From assembly GCA_036873135.1 (NCBI GenBank), contig JAPTYO010000008.1, forward strand, positions 24,281,001 to 24,345,000: 64,000 nt of DNA. The letters run 5' to 3'. The DNA comes from Clarkia xantiana subsp. parviflora. Taxonomy: Eukaryota; Streptophyta; Magnoliopsida; Myrtales; Onagraceae. Both the position numbers and the translations under genes were made by a program. This document shows positions 22,101-33,253 of the stretch, one piece after another. Numbering within the stretch: the first letter of the stretch is position 1; the number at the start of each line of letters is the position of its first letter. Under the pieces are notes generated by a model, which worked only from the letters and a program-made list of their open reading frames with translations, did no database searches and had not been told where the DNA came from.

Positions 22101-22285
22101 TGTTACGAAAGTAGAGAGGTAATAGAATGAGAGAACTTGAGGATGTCTTATTATCACACATAAGGGGCCCTTATATAGGGATTACATAGACTTGGAGAAG
22201 AAGTAAAATAAATATAAGGAATGTCTAAATAAAGAAGATGATATATACACATAATATTGAACATTCATATACTATATTCATAACA
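22101..22285 (-). repeat. 5' LTR of the 16.9-22.3 kb Copia
   Basis: 185 bp. The plus strand starts tgttacgaaag and ends ttcataaca, so both TG and CA ends are intact in this copy. It is followed by the target duplication taatt. Confidence 0.9.
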
Positions 22286-22290
22286 TAATT

Positions 22291-23054
22291 ATTTTTTTGT
22301 CAAAACTGTGTATTTTAATTGATTATCCAATTGAAAGTATTTTATGGCAATCCTCTTGATTTATTTTTAAAATCACCTAATGTATTCATGGAAAGACCTC
22401 ATGTGGTCATCACTTACTTCATTTATGTCCAATTTTACGAAAATTGTAACGAAAATTGCAATTTGCTCGGAGATTGGAAATTAATGCACCAATATTTAAA
22501 TAATTACTATAGTTCAGGTAACGATTTATAATTGCTTCAAAATTCATATAGAAATTTAGTTATTAACCCTATTTCATTACCTCATTCCATAACTCTAATT
22601 ATTACGACTACATATTTTAGTATCATGATCGTAGTTTTCATCACAGTTTTATCTATATACACACATTTCTCTTTAAACATATCCATAAACTTTTGAAACA
22701 ATTGAATTGCAACCATAGACGAGAATTTAGGATTAATTATCCAAGTTGAATTAGGTATAGGTAAACGCTATCTTTTCTTATTAAATTTTATTATACATAC
22801 ATATTAATATATATGTTATGATTATAATCACTTATAAACTCAATATCATAATCATTATTACAAGTAAAAAAAATTATCATCGTAACTATACCATATTAAT
22901 GTGGTTAATCATATTTAAAAATGTGGCGAAAACAACATTCTCGAGTTTTCCCCTAGCTTTACAACCATATTGTTGGTACTATGTTTTTATTTGGTGTATT
23001 ATGTTTAATCATTTTAGTAACTAATCATTTTCGTTAAATATAACTAATCATTTT
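22291..23054. other. AT-rich DNA, no gene seen
   Basis: Two short ORFs (22319-22531, 22818-23024) lack recognisable domains. A 23-bp phrase, 'aactaatcattttcgttaaat' in the main, is repeated in tandem at about 23020-23062. Confidence 0.5.
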
Positions 23055-23796
23055 CGTTAAATATGACTAATAGGATCGGTATTTTAAAACGGTTTTGATT
23101 GCAAATTACCGGAATGGGAATTTCAAAACTAAGCATACCCGATCTTGGCTTTCCCAAGGCTCTTTTTGTTTTTGAAAAATATTATGATGATCAATTTACG
23201 CATGCATACACAATTCTACTTCACAAGCAAATCATCATAGCAAACCAAATTCATCATCCAAACCACACATCATGCATACGCGTCATGCGTCTAATGTTCC
23301 GAGGAACTCTTGCTAGCATATACATAATTCTACTTTCTAAGTAAAATATTACATGTGGCTACGTCCTCAACATTCAAGCATACGTGTCATACATGAAACT
23401 TCCACATCAAACATGCATATTTGGTGACAGGTTTTTGTTTTTAAAACATTTTAAAATATTAGGGGCTGAGTTGCAATTCATGCTTACAGTCAATCATGAG
23501 AATTTCTAGACATGAATCTTAGGCAATTGCAACCATCATACATGTCTATCCTAGTGCGCAAACCATATATTTAACCAGGGTTTTGCCCCCAACATGCAAT
23601 TTCCAGCTAGCTTAACATACTCAAGACGACAATTCCAGTAAATATATGTGACGAAAAGTAAACAATTGCAATTCAACCCTTTAATTAATCCAGTCCCAAA
23701 GTCATGCATTTTCGAGATCCATCCCCATAATCGAAATTAGGCATTAAGGTTTAACTAAAATGTGAAAATTTTAAACCTTCGAGCACTGTGTAGACT
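23055..23796 (-). mobile_element. internal fragment of a minus-strand Copia relative (left of the insertion)
   Basis: This stretch is the diverged reverse complement of 25590-26310, the leader/gag region of the plus-strand Copia next to it; for example, 'gcatacccgatcttggcttt' here matches 'aaaaccaagatcgggtatgc' there. It is continuous with 32270-34731 once the plus-strand element (23802-32264) is taken out. Beyond 23055 the match ends, so the rest of this older element has been lost. Confidence 0.75.
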
Positions 23797-23801
23797 ATTC
23801 A

Positions 23802-24399
23802 TGTAAGCATATGGTAATGGGCGCCGTAATTGGTAGCACATAATATGTATAGTTTACCTAATGAACTTGGGTAAATGTCACATTAGGGTAATTGGGCTAG
23901 ACCCAAATCCCAATTGACATGGGAGGCCCAAAATTGGGCATCCCCAATTACACAGGCCGGCCGAAATTACTAGGTGGGGTAAAGTGGACTTTTGTCCACT
24001 TTACTCCTCCTATAAATAAGAGGTGTTAGGGGATTTTTAGGGTTAATCACAATTCCCTCATTGTAGTGTTTTAGAGAAAAACCCTCCCCCCTAATACCTA
24101 GTTTCGGCCGAACCATAGCCCTCACCAAGGGTGTGCCAAATTGCCTTCGAGCAAACTCTCCAGAGATCTGTCCCCGTGCCAAGAATAAATCAGAGGCTTT
24201 GCTGTGGAGCTTGCACCACGTAGGGCTTCTCTAACAAGAACATCTACGGGTCCCGACTGGAGGATCGCGAACTCCCTCGAGCAAGGATCTTGGACTACGG
24301 TTACTCTTGAGGTATGTGTAAACTTTCCGCTGCGTAATTGATATTACTAGCACATACCATGTTTAAGTTTCCGTAGTGATTACTCCCCGTAATCTAACA
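23802..24399 (+). repeat. 5' LTR of the 23.8-32.3 kb Copia
   Basis: 598 bp, TG...CA. A perfect hairpin (aaagtggac / gtccacttt, loop tttt, 23981-24002) lies eight bases upstream of the TATA box tataaataag (24011-24020). The part downstream of TATA holds ttcggccgaa and gagcaaactctccagag. Confidence 0.9.
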
Positions 24400-24400
24400 G

Positions 24401-24412
24401 TGGTATTAGAGC
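24401..24412 (+). other. primer-binding site (initiator tRNA-Met type)
   Basis: tggtattagagc differs at one position from the canonical TGGTATCAGAGC, which pairs with the 3' end of initiator tRNA-Met. One spacer base (g) separates it from the LTR; the minus-strand relative has the same spacer. Confidence 0.85.
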
Positions 24413-26849
24413 CTGTGTTAGGAGTTCATGATTTTGATAAATTGATGTTCTTGAAATTTAAGATTAAAAACCGAAAAATTTTAAAAAGGAAATTTTAAAT
24501 TTTTCGATTTTTAGGGTTGTTGGTGAAACCAAAATTTTCATGATGTTCTTGGTAAAATTGATGTTCATGATCTTAAAGAAAAGTGTAATATTTATCAAAA
24601 TCAAACATTGGATTGTAGATCTTATTAAAATTTGATCTTAAAATTTGACCACTTGTTCCCAATTTTGGTGTTTTGGCCGAAAACCCTAGGTAAATTACAA
24701 GGTAAAATTTTAAAATTTTAAGCACCAAGGGACAGAATTTTCGGCCACTATTTTAAAATTATATTGTTTACCATATTTTAATTTTTAATTAAGGTAACAA
24801 TATATCTATAATTGGGAACATTAGGATAGATTCACAATAATAATATATAGAAATATATATATTACTATCAATATATCTAAATATTTAATAGGGTTAAAGA
24901 TATTATTGATAGATTTTATTGCCTAAAATATTGAGAAAATATATTGTTAGTATATTTGTTACCCTATTAAAGATATTGACAATAAATAAATATATATATT
25001 ATATATAGTAACCGATTTTTACATATATATATATATTGTTGATTGATTTAATTTTATAAATAGAATCTTAGCAATAAATATATATATGTTTTTGTATGGG
25101 CTGAAATATATATATATATATATATGTTTTTAACATTGGAAATTATTTTATATAATTAATGTTACTTGGTGGTTAAGTTAATTATTTTTGGACTTTAAAA
25201 CCCTACTTGGGCCACAAGTAAACATTTCGGCCCAACCTTTAAAATTTAAATTATTGGGCTGGTCCAATATATTAAACCGGGACGGATTTAAATCAAACCG
25301 GGTTTTCTCAATCGGTTCGACCTAATCGGGTCGGGTCGAACCGGGGGTAATTAAGTTGATCTAACCGAACCGGTTTTGAGTGTTGAAACGAACCAAACCC
25401 TACTGTATTGGACCTGTTTGGACCGAACCAGATTTTAAAAATTAAAACCGGACAGAACCAAACCGGATTTGCCGGACCGGGCCGAACCGAATTTTCTGAA
25501 CCGGACCAGACTGAACTGAAATGATTTTCAAAACCGAATTCACGTCAATTAAATAAAATAGGGTGGTCAAGTCTTAAAATCCAAATGTTTTTGAATCTCT
25601 AAATGGACTACACAGTGCTCATAGGGTTGCTAACCTTAATGCCTTGTTTCGATTATGGGGATTTATCTCGGAGATACGTGTTTTTTGGACTGGATTAATT
25701 AGAGGGCTGAATTTCAATTGTTTATTATTCAATATATATTAATGCATGATTAGAAATGTTGTCTTGACATAGTCAAGCTAGCTGGACATTGCATGATGTG
25801 GGCGGAGCTCTGGTTAAATATATGAAATGCGCACTAGGATAGACATGTTGTAATGATTGTAAATGCCTAGGATTCATGGCTAATATGTTGCGTAATTGAA
25901 TATAAGCATGAATTGGAAATCAGCCCCTAATGTTTAAAATTATTTTAAAACCGAAAACCAGTCGCTAAATATGTATGATTGTTGTGGAATTTTCATGTTT
26001 GACACGTATGCTAGAATGTTGAAGATGTAGTTGCATTTGATAATTTACATGGAAGTAGAATTATATATGCAAGTATGAGTTCCTTGGAACATTAGACGCA
26101 AGACGCGTAAGCATGAATGTGATTTGTTTGATGAATGTTACTTGCGTATGATAATTTACGTGGTTAATAGAATTATATATGCATGAGTAAATTCATCGGA
26201 ATATTTTCCTAAATAACAAAGAGCCTTGGGAAAACCAAGATCGGGTATGCTTGTTTTAAAATTCATGTTCTGGTAGTTTGCGATTAAAACCATTTTAAAA
26301 GACTGGTCTATTTGATTGAAAACGGCGGTAACGTGAACTCTTTCACAGCCATCTTCCACTGGTTTACTGGTGGTCGGTTGGTTTAGATGACTGATGAATC
26401 ATTATTTGTTGGATTCAATCTTAATAAATATCTGATATATGCAATTCTTTCTCAAAATGTTATTGTCTACCTGATTTTTACATAATCATCGATGTGTTAG
26501 TATGAATTGGTTGAATTAGTTCGATTCGATATTCCACGCAATCTTGATGGTATGAATCATGATGAATAAAAGGAGTACGCGTGAACTCTCTACGATTCCG
26601 AAAAGTGGAGAGGACAACTACAGATGAATATGGTAGTCTGTATGATTTTGACAATGCGAAACGAATGTAACAATTTGTTTCACCAAGAATAGGAGTAGGT
26701 TCTTTGATGATCTCAACGCGTATGTGGTGATACATTCAACATTGGTAAAGGGGGTTGAAGAAGACTTCAATTACGACCAGACAATGTTGCAGCTTAGTAT
26801 CCCTTTGCATCCGCCTCAGTGGAAGTAAGGATGCAAAAGCTAAACATTT

Positions 26850-29040
26850 CGGTTAAACGTGATAACCTTCTCTCTTTTCATGGATGTTGGCGTAAAACCC
26901 GCATCGGATCTTCAGAATGAAAGGTCAACATGGAAAAGATGTATATGGTTGTATGATAATGACAGGACTCAATGACCTTGAGCTTAATCAAGTACAGTAA
27001 CCATAGCAGTAAAAGGGAAACCTTCTCTGCTCACCATACTGGGTTCGAAAGAAATCAACCATGATCCGCATATTATAGAGAGAACGGGACCATAGAGGTC
27101 TTATATACGATAATCTGTTGGGTTAAACCATGTTGATAAAGTGAATCTCTAGTACGCCACGTAGGTCATGTGTATGAAACTGTAAAACGTTTTATACATA
27201 CACAGATCATTTGAAGTAATTCACTCGTGAATATTCAGATGTGATGTTCAACATGACTTAAAGTTCTCGACTATCTATGCGACAATCATAGATCGAATAC
27301 GCAAGCTTCATATCAAGAACCCTACCATTGTCATTTATCGTTCGTTTGGGTTACTAAAATTTTGGTTATTTCGAGATTCGGATTTATTGAATAAAATAGT
27401 TTCCATTCGATTCGAAATGCTACCTACTTATCAAAATTAATCGACACAGTTAAACGGGATCGGTCCGAAACGAAATTTTGACCAAATAAAATTGGTCGAA
27501 TAAAACGACACGATTCACGTACTCCATCATCTCAATCGGGACAACTGAACTGATCATACACATCGATTGCGTATCTAGATCAAAATATTTAGTATTTCTT
27601 AATTATTAGTACTCTATTGAATGAAATAAATTGTAATGATAATCATATGCGAAATCGATAGGATTAAATTATATTAGATTCAAAAATGAAATGATTTAAC
27701 CAAAGGTTAAGCTGGGGTAAATTGCGCCTTGTGCAAGTGGACCTTGAAAAAGGAACACATCGCTTCAAAGTACGAGTTTAATACTGAAGTGTTTAAAATG
27801 ATGATGTGCTGAATTTTCGTTTGCATTCCTACAGAAATAACTTATTAATAACGTTTACATCGGTAGAAAGTAGGCTTCGTAAGCTACTACGACCTTGTAA
27901 AAGTATTGACTGATGCATAAGGTGAAAACCTGAAATGCTCAGTTCGGAGATGGGATAAAATCTCTGAAATAAGTTAGCAAACCAAGAAGGATGAAGTCGG
28001 TAAAACAATTTTCCTTCTTTACGCCTTGAACGATAAGTCAGGCTAAACATTCAAATCAAATGACACACTTCTATAACCATAGTTTGTAAATATAAATGTT
28101 GTAGTCATTTCGTCACACGTTCCCCTATGGGATGATGAGAAAATGATTCACATTAATGTAAAACTATGTTCCATTATAATCGGTAAGACACACCGTCATA
28201 AAAGCTGAAGAATGATAATGAGCTACTCATATCATCATGCGGCATTAATTTGCGCATTAAACACGTATTTAGGACAATAGTATGTAAGTACTCTTTGAAA
28301 GTACATGTTAACAGCTTAAAAGACATGGTACCGTGGTCGAACATGTGACATTACATACTTGAGGCCGAATTTTCCGATGCATTAACATGAGTCTTAATTA
28401 GACAGAATAGGATATTACTGACATCAGGTCCCACTTAATTCGAATGGGAGAGATTTGAACCAGCAACTCAAGTGAATGACATGGTAAATGATAATGGGAA
28501 CATTTTCATAATAAATCCACTGGGAGGAATAAACTCCTTCCACAAGAAATCACTGTTGCTGTTTGGACGAATCAAGTAGAACCTGATTATCATAATGCTA
28601 AACCAAGGATACCACAACTACCTGTACTACCCATTGTTCCCAGTGGGAGTGATCCGAAAAACTTGGTTCCAGATCCTAGTGATCAAGGAATTAATATTGG
28701 AAGTAAAATTCTAAGACCAAGAATCGCACAAGGAAAGTTGTCGATTATGGTTAAAGCACTCCTCTTGTACCCAATAGAAGTGATGCTCCGATGAGAGCAT
28801 CATCTCGAGTGGGAGTATTGATCCCAACTGTAAGAAATGCTCCGATAAGAGGCATTATTCCGAGTGGGAGAGACATTAAGACTCAAAGACGGGATAATCA
28901 AGCCTAGACGAAAGTCAAAGGCATCGAGCTTCTCCAAAGAAGTATCCTGTCTGGAAGAGTGATAACCTCACTCTATCGACAATCTACATGCATTGGAAAG
29001 AACTCAAGTGGAGAAATGGAGGAAAATAATAAATGAGAGA
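26850..29040 (+). pseudogene. gag to integrase region of the 23.8-32.3 kb Copia, unreadable
   Basis: By position this should encode gag, protease and integrase. I could not recover a CCHC knuckle, a D(S/T)GA protease motif or the integrase DDE residues in any frame. Around 28440-28870 the motif tgggag recurs five times in the stretch leading to RT. All frames break within about 75 codons. Confidence 0.4.
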
Positions 29041-30535
29041 GATCGCCTAAATGAAAGCCATTAAAGCCTATGTTTGATTTACCTGCTAACCACAGGGGCA
29101 TAAGGATATGGTTAGTCCTGAAAGAAGGCTCACCACTGATGGAAAAGGTCGAGCGATACAAAGCTCGACTTGTTGTGAAAGGCTATAATCAACTTCACGG
29201 AGTGGCTTTGACGAAACATACTCACCACCTGTGCGTAAAACCACGGTGAAGGGCCATTCATGGTCCTGGTCGCAGGTCTCAATTTCGAACTGCATCAAAT
29301 GGGTATTAAGACCGAATTCCTCCTCAGAAACCTGGAGGAAGGGATCTGCATGGAGCAACAGAAGGGTTTCATTACTCCTGGTAACGAACGTAAAGTTTGT
29401 AAACTCCAAAAGGTCCATCTACGGTCATAAACAGTCGTCTCGACAATGGTACCGCAGATTCCACGAGGAAATCGTAGGAAACGGATCTATGAGTTTATCA
29501 CAAAGATCCGTGTGTGTATTATAAGACCCCCAGGTCTAAGTATGTCATCTTAACTTTATACGTGGACGACATACTCATGCCGCAAACAACATGAGTTTTA
29601 TGAACAAGTCAAAGTCCTGGTTGGCATCTGTATTTGAGATGAAGGACATGGGAGAGGCCACGTACATCTTAGGCATTAAAATTGCTAGAGATCGGGCTAC
29701 CCAGAAATTGTGTATGTCTCAAGAAATCTATATCAACAAGTTGTTGAAAAGGATTCAGATTACAGGATGCCACAATCCGTGGAAACGCCAATGTTGTTTG
29801 GGTGCGCACTGTCAGAACGTGACGGCCCCCAAGAACCTGGCGTGAATATATAAGGGTGCAAGATGTTTTAGCAGGATCGGTAGTTTGTTCTACGCCATGT
29901 AATGCACCCGTCCGGATGTCTGTTATGCCGTAGGCCTAGTAGCACGTTTCCTATCATATCCTGGTCATCAACATTTAAAGACTATAAAATGAGTAACTCG
30001 TTATCCGAAAATGTACTGTCGACTACGAACTGTGCTATGAGGGCAGGAAGTTAGAATTGGCTGATTACATTGACGCCGACTGTGGTGGCAATCCAGATGA
30101 TCGTAAGTCCACCACATGAGGAGCAATCCTCCTTGCTAATGCCGTCGTTTCATGGATGAGCAAGAAGCAAACATGAGTCGCGCTGTCTATGATGGAATCA
30201 GAGTTCGTAGCTCTCTCTAAGAATGCAAAGAAAGCGATCTGGCTTAAAAGGATTCTAACTGTGCTGCTTGGTGGCGATGTCAAGAATAAACTTGTGAAGG
30301 TCTTCTCTGACAGTCAAGCAGCCATTGCGGCAGTTAAGGATCCGAAGTACCATAGTAGGACCATACACATTGGTATGAAATAACTTCATGCTAAATTTTA
30401 ATAGTAGTAGACAATATAATCACTATGGAATACTTGTCTACCAATAACTTGGTAACGGACCCATTAACTAAACCACTACGTAGGGACATATTCGAAAAGC
30501 ATGTAAAACTGCTTGGATTGCGTAGGGTCTAGAAA
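29041..30535 (+). pseudogene. reverse transcriptase and RNase H remnant
   Basis: Motifs in order, in shifting frames: [15 protein letters not shown] (about 29150, RT fingers); SIYGHKQSSRQWYRRFHEEI (29405, the YGLKQ box); LYVDDILM (29555, the YVDD catalytic box); MKDMGEATYILGIKI (29640, RT thumb); DYIDADCGGNPDDRKST (30062, RNase H start); MMESEFVALS (30189, with its catalytic E) and VFSDSQAA (about 30300, with its D); and DPLTKPL near the C-terminus (about 30458). RT copies the RNA and RNase H removes it. Internal stops (for example after DDRKSTT, and in KKQT*VAL) and frameshifts abolish function. Confidence 0.8.
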
Positions 30536-31664
30536 TGGAATGTATCTGTGATAGCATTTTGATATTAGAAAGTTACATTTTGTAAGATAAATAATTGCAA
30601 CTGAGTTTATGATCAATCGATGTCATAATGTTTTGATTACATCAGATTTACGGTCTATAAACTAAGTCGTAGGAGGACGCAATCATCTGCCAAACTATGG
30701 CGAATGTGGGCCTTACCTAGTCACACAGGTACGGCCGTCTTGCGGTGGAGGAAGGCCTCCACAAAACAAGACTGGCTAAAAGTCAGGGGGATAAACCTGT
30801 TAAGCAAGACGATTATCTAGTTTCGAAGTAACTCGACATGATCTTCGTTTTGCACATCGCCGTGATGAACTTCGTTCGTCATTTAACCACATTCTAGGCC
30901 AGATGAGAATCTGTGATAGCATGATTGACATATCCCTTTCCTGTCAACCCAAAAGGTTCAGGTATGCTATCAACGCGTGCTTCATACTACGCGTGCCACG
31001 TTCGACAACGGGGTCACAACACGGTTGTGCTAAGAAGGAATCATTGTGATTCTGGCGGGCGCAAACTTCTTCACCTTGAGGGTGTGATTGATCCCAGGAG
31101 CCTTATGAAGAGGCACCTAAAGTATCCTCACGGACTCAAAACTCATATCTAAGGTCAGGCTCAATGCTCGCTTCCCGGCGTACGAGCGTAGTGCTGAACA
31201 AAAAGGCCCAGTGACCACGTCTTTGGAAACCGGTTGGGTCTGACTAAGGATATGAGCAATGGGGATGGTCAAGTTCACCTGTAATTCACTGACTCTTGTA
31301 TTCACTAGGTGGCTACCAACCAGATATTAGTTGAAGGTTGTGAATACTTATACGGATGCCTTGAAGAAGTGTTCCTATGTGGAAACTAGGAAAATGGAGA
31401 ATTATCATTTGACCTAGGATACAGCGCGGTACAATATAAATTTTGTTTATAACAGGTTGATTGGAGAAAAGGGAATCAACGTTCCGCGGACGCTATAATA
31501 ATCCTAACAGATGAGTAGCACGATGCCCGTCTTATACGCCAGTCTCACGACAAACCTCGTATGAACTATCTGAAAACAAGGAGCAGATCAAATGAGAGAA
31601 ATGTTGATGCAGATTTGGACGACAATACATTAACAGACAACCTCCCATTCCGGCGAGTAGGAGC
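30536..31664 (+). other. 3' untranslated region of the Copia
   Basis: No coding seen between the end of pol and the 3' LTR, an unusually long gap of 1.1 kb. The bases before the LTR (ggcgagtaggagc, 31652-31664) are a weak polypurine tract. Confidence 0.5.
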
Positions 31665-32264
31665 TGTAAGCATATGGTAATGGGCGCCGTAATTGGTAGC
31701 CCATAATATGTATAGTTTACGTAATGAACTTGGGTAAATGTCACATTAGGGTTATTGGGCTAAACCCAAATCCCAATTGACATGGGAGGCCCAAAATTGG
31801 GCCTCCCCAATTACATAGGCCGGCCGAAATTACTAGGTGGGGTAAAGTGGACTTTTGTCCACTTTACTCCTCCTATAAATAAGAGGTGTTAGGGGAATTT
31901 TAGGGTTAATCACAATTCCCTCATTAGAGTGTTTTAGAGAGAAAAACCCTCCCCCCTAATACCTAGTTTCGGCCGAACCATAGCCCTCACCAAGGGTGTG
32001 CCAAATTGCCTTCGAGCAAACTCTCCAGAGATCTGTCCCCGTGCCAAGAATCGATCAGAGGCTTTGCTGTAGAGCTTGCAACACGTAGGGCTTCTCTAAC
32101 AAGAACTTCTACGGGTCCCGACCGGAGGATCCCGAACTCCCTCGAGCAAGGATCTTGGACTACGGTTACTCTTGAGGTATGTGTAAACTTTCCGATGCGT
32201 AATTGATATTACTAGCACATACCATGCTTAAGTTTCTGTAGTGATTACTCCCCGTAATCTAACA
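31665..32264 (+). repeat. 3' LTR of the 23.8-32.3 kb Copia
   Basis: 600 bp. It shares with the 5' LTR the hairpin (31844-31865) and the TATA box (31874 onward). It ends cccgtaatctaaca. Confidence 0.9.
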
Positions 32265-33253
32265 ATTTAGAAGTTCGAAAAAAAAATTGGATTTAAAAAT
32301 TTGACAATCCCATTTTATTAATTGACTTGAATTCGATTTTGAAAAATCCGGTTCCGTTCCATAATTCCGGTTCAGGTTCGGGCCGATTTTATTATAAAAT
32401 TTGGTTCAGTCCGAATTGGTTCAATAAAATAGGATTTCGGTTCATCACTCAAAATATGTTCAGTTAGATTCACTTAGTCACCCGGTCCGACCCGACTAGG
32501 TCGGACCGATTAAGAAAACCCGGATTGGTTTAACCCGCTCCGGTTTTGCAAACTGGACCGGCACATTATACCCTTAGGGTTCGGCCGAAATATTTCTTGT
32601 GGGCTAAATAGGGTTTTGAAATCCACTAAAAACTTAACTTAGCCACCAAGAAATATTAATTATGTAAAACAATTTCCAATATTTCATATGTATATATATA
32701 ATTTGGCTACCATATATATTTATTTATTTATTGTCAATATCTTTAATAGGGAAACAAATATACATACAATATATTTTCGTAATCTTTTAGGCAACTAATT
32801 CTATCAATAATATCTTTATCCCTATAATTTATCTAATTTCTATATATTATGTGAATCTATCCATATATTTCCAATTATAGATATATTGTTACCTTTAATA
32901 AAAATTAAAATATGATAAACAATATTATAATATATTTCGGCCGAAACTAGTAAACTTGGGGCCTAAGAAATTAAAATATTTACCTTGTAATTTCAATTAG
33001 GGTTTGGCTAAAACATCAAATCTGAAACAAGTTGTCAAATTTTACTAAGATCTACAATCCAATGTTTGATTTTGATAAATGTCATGTTTTTCTTGAAGAT
33101 CATGAACATCAAACATCATGAAAATTTCGGCGCCAACAATTGTAAAAATCGGAAATTTTAAATTTTCACTACTTAAAATTTCGGCCAACATGTTAAAATC
33201 AAGAACATTAATTTATCAAAACCATGAACTCTTAACACAGGCTCTGATAGCAC

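Larger units (their letters stand above)
16883..22285 (-). mobile_element. decayed Copia LTR retrotransposon (minus strand)
   Basis: It is flanked by the 5-bp duplication taatt (16878-16882 and 22286-22290) and bounded by 185-bp LTRs. Read on the minus strand it runs: 5' LTR (22285-22101), a primer-site-like sequence, a long leader/gag region with local repeats (about 22100-19700), integrase and reverse transcriptase remnants (about 19560-17300), a polypurine tract and the 3' LTR. No long ORF survives. The order integrase before RT is what defines Copia. Left flank at 16843 and right flank at 22291 are plain AT-rich DNA. Confidence 0.9.
23802..32264 (+). mobile_element. decayed Copia LTR retrotransposon with about 600-bp LTRs
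   Basis: LTRs 23802-24399 and 31665-32264 begin TGTAAGC and end CTAACA. The primer site lies one base inside the 5' LTR and RT/RNase H remnants at 29041-30535. The flanking 5-mers attca (23797-23801) and attta (32265-32269) differ at one base, and the joined flanks restore the sequence of the host element, so they are a target duplication with one later mutation. The leader is unusually long (about 24400-26800), AT-rich, with a stretch of repeated aaccgg/accgaacc phrases at 25270-25510. By hand the LTRs differ at about 20-25 of 600 positions. Confidence 0.9.

Noticed and set aside
21855..22161. 100-codon minus-strand ORF next to the 5' LTR as a gene
   Set aside because: It begins in the LTR/primer region and crosses into the leader; its translation has no gag features.
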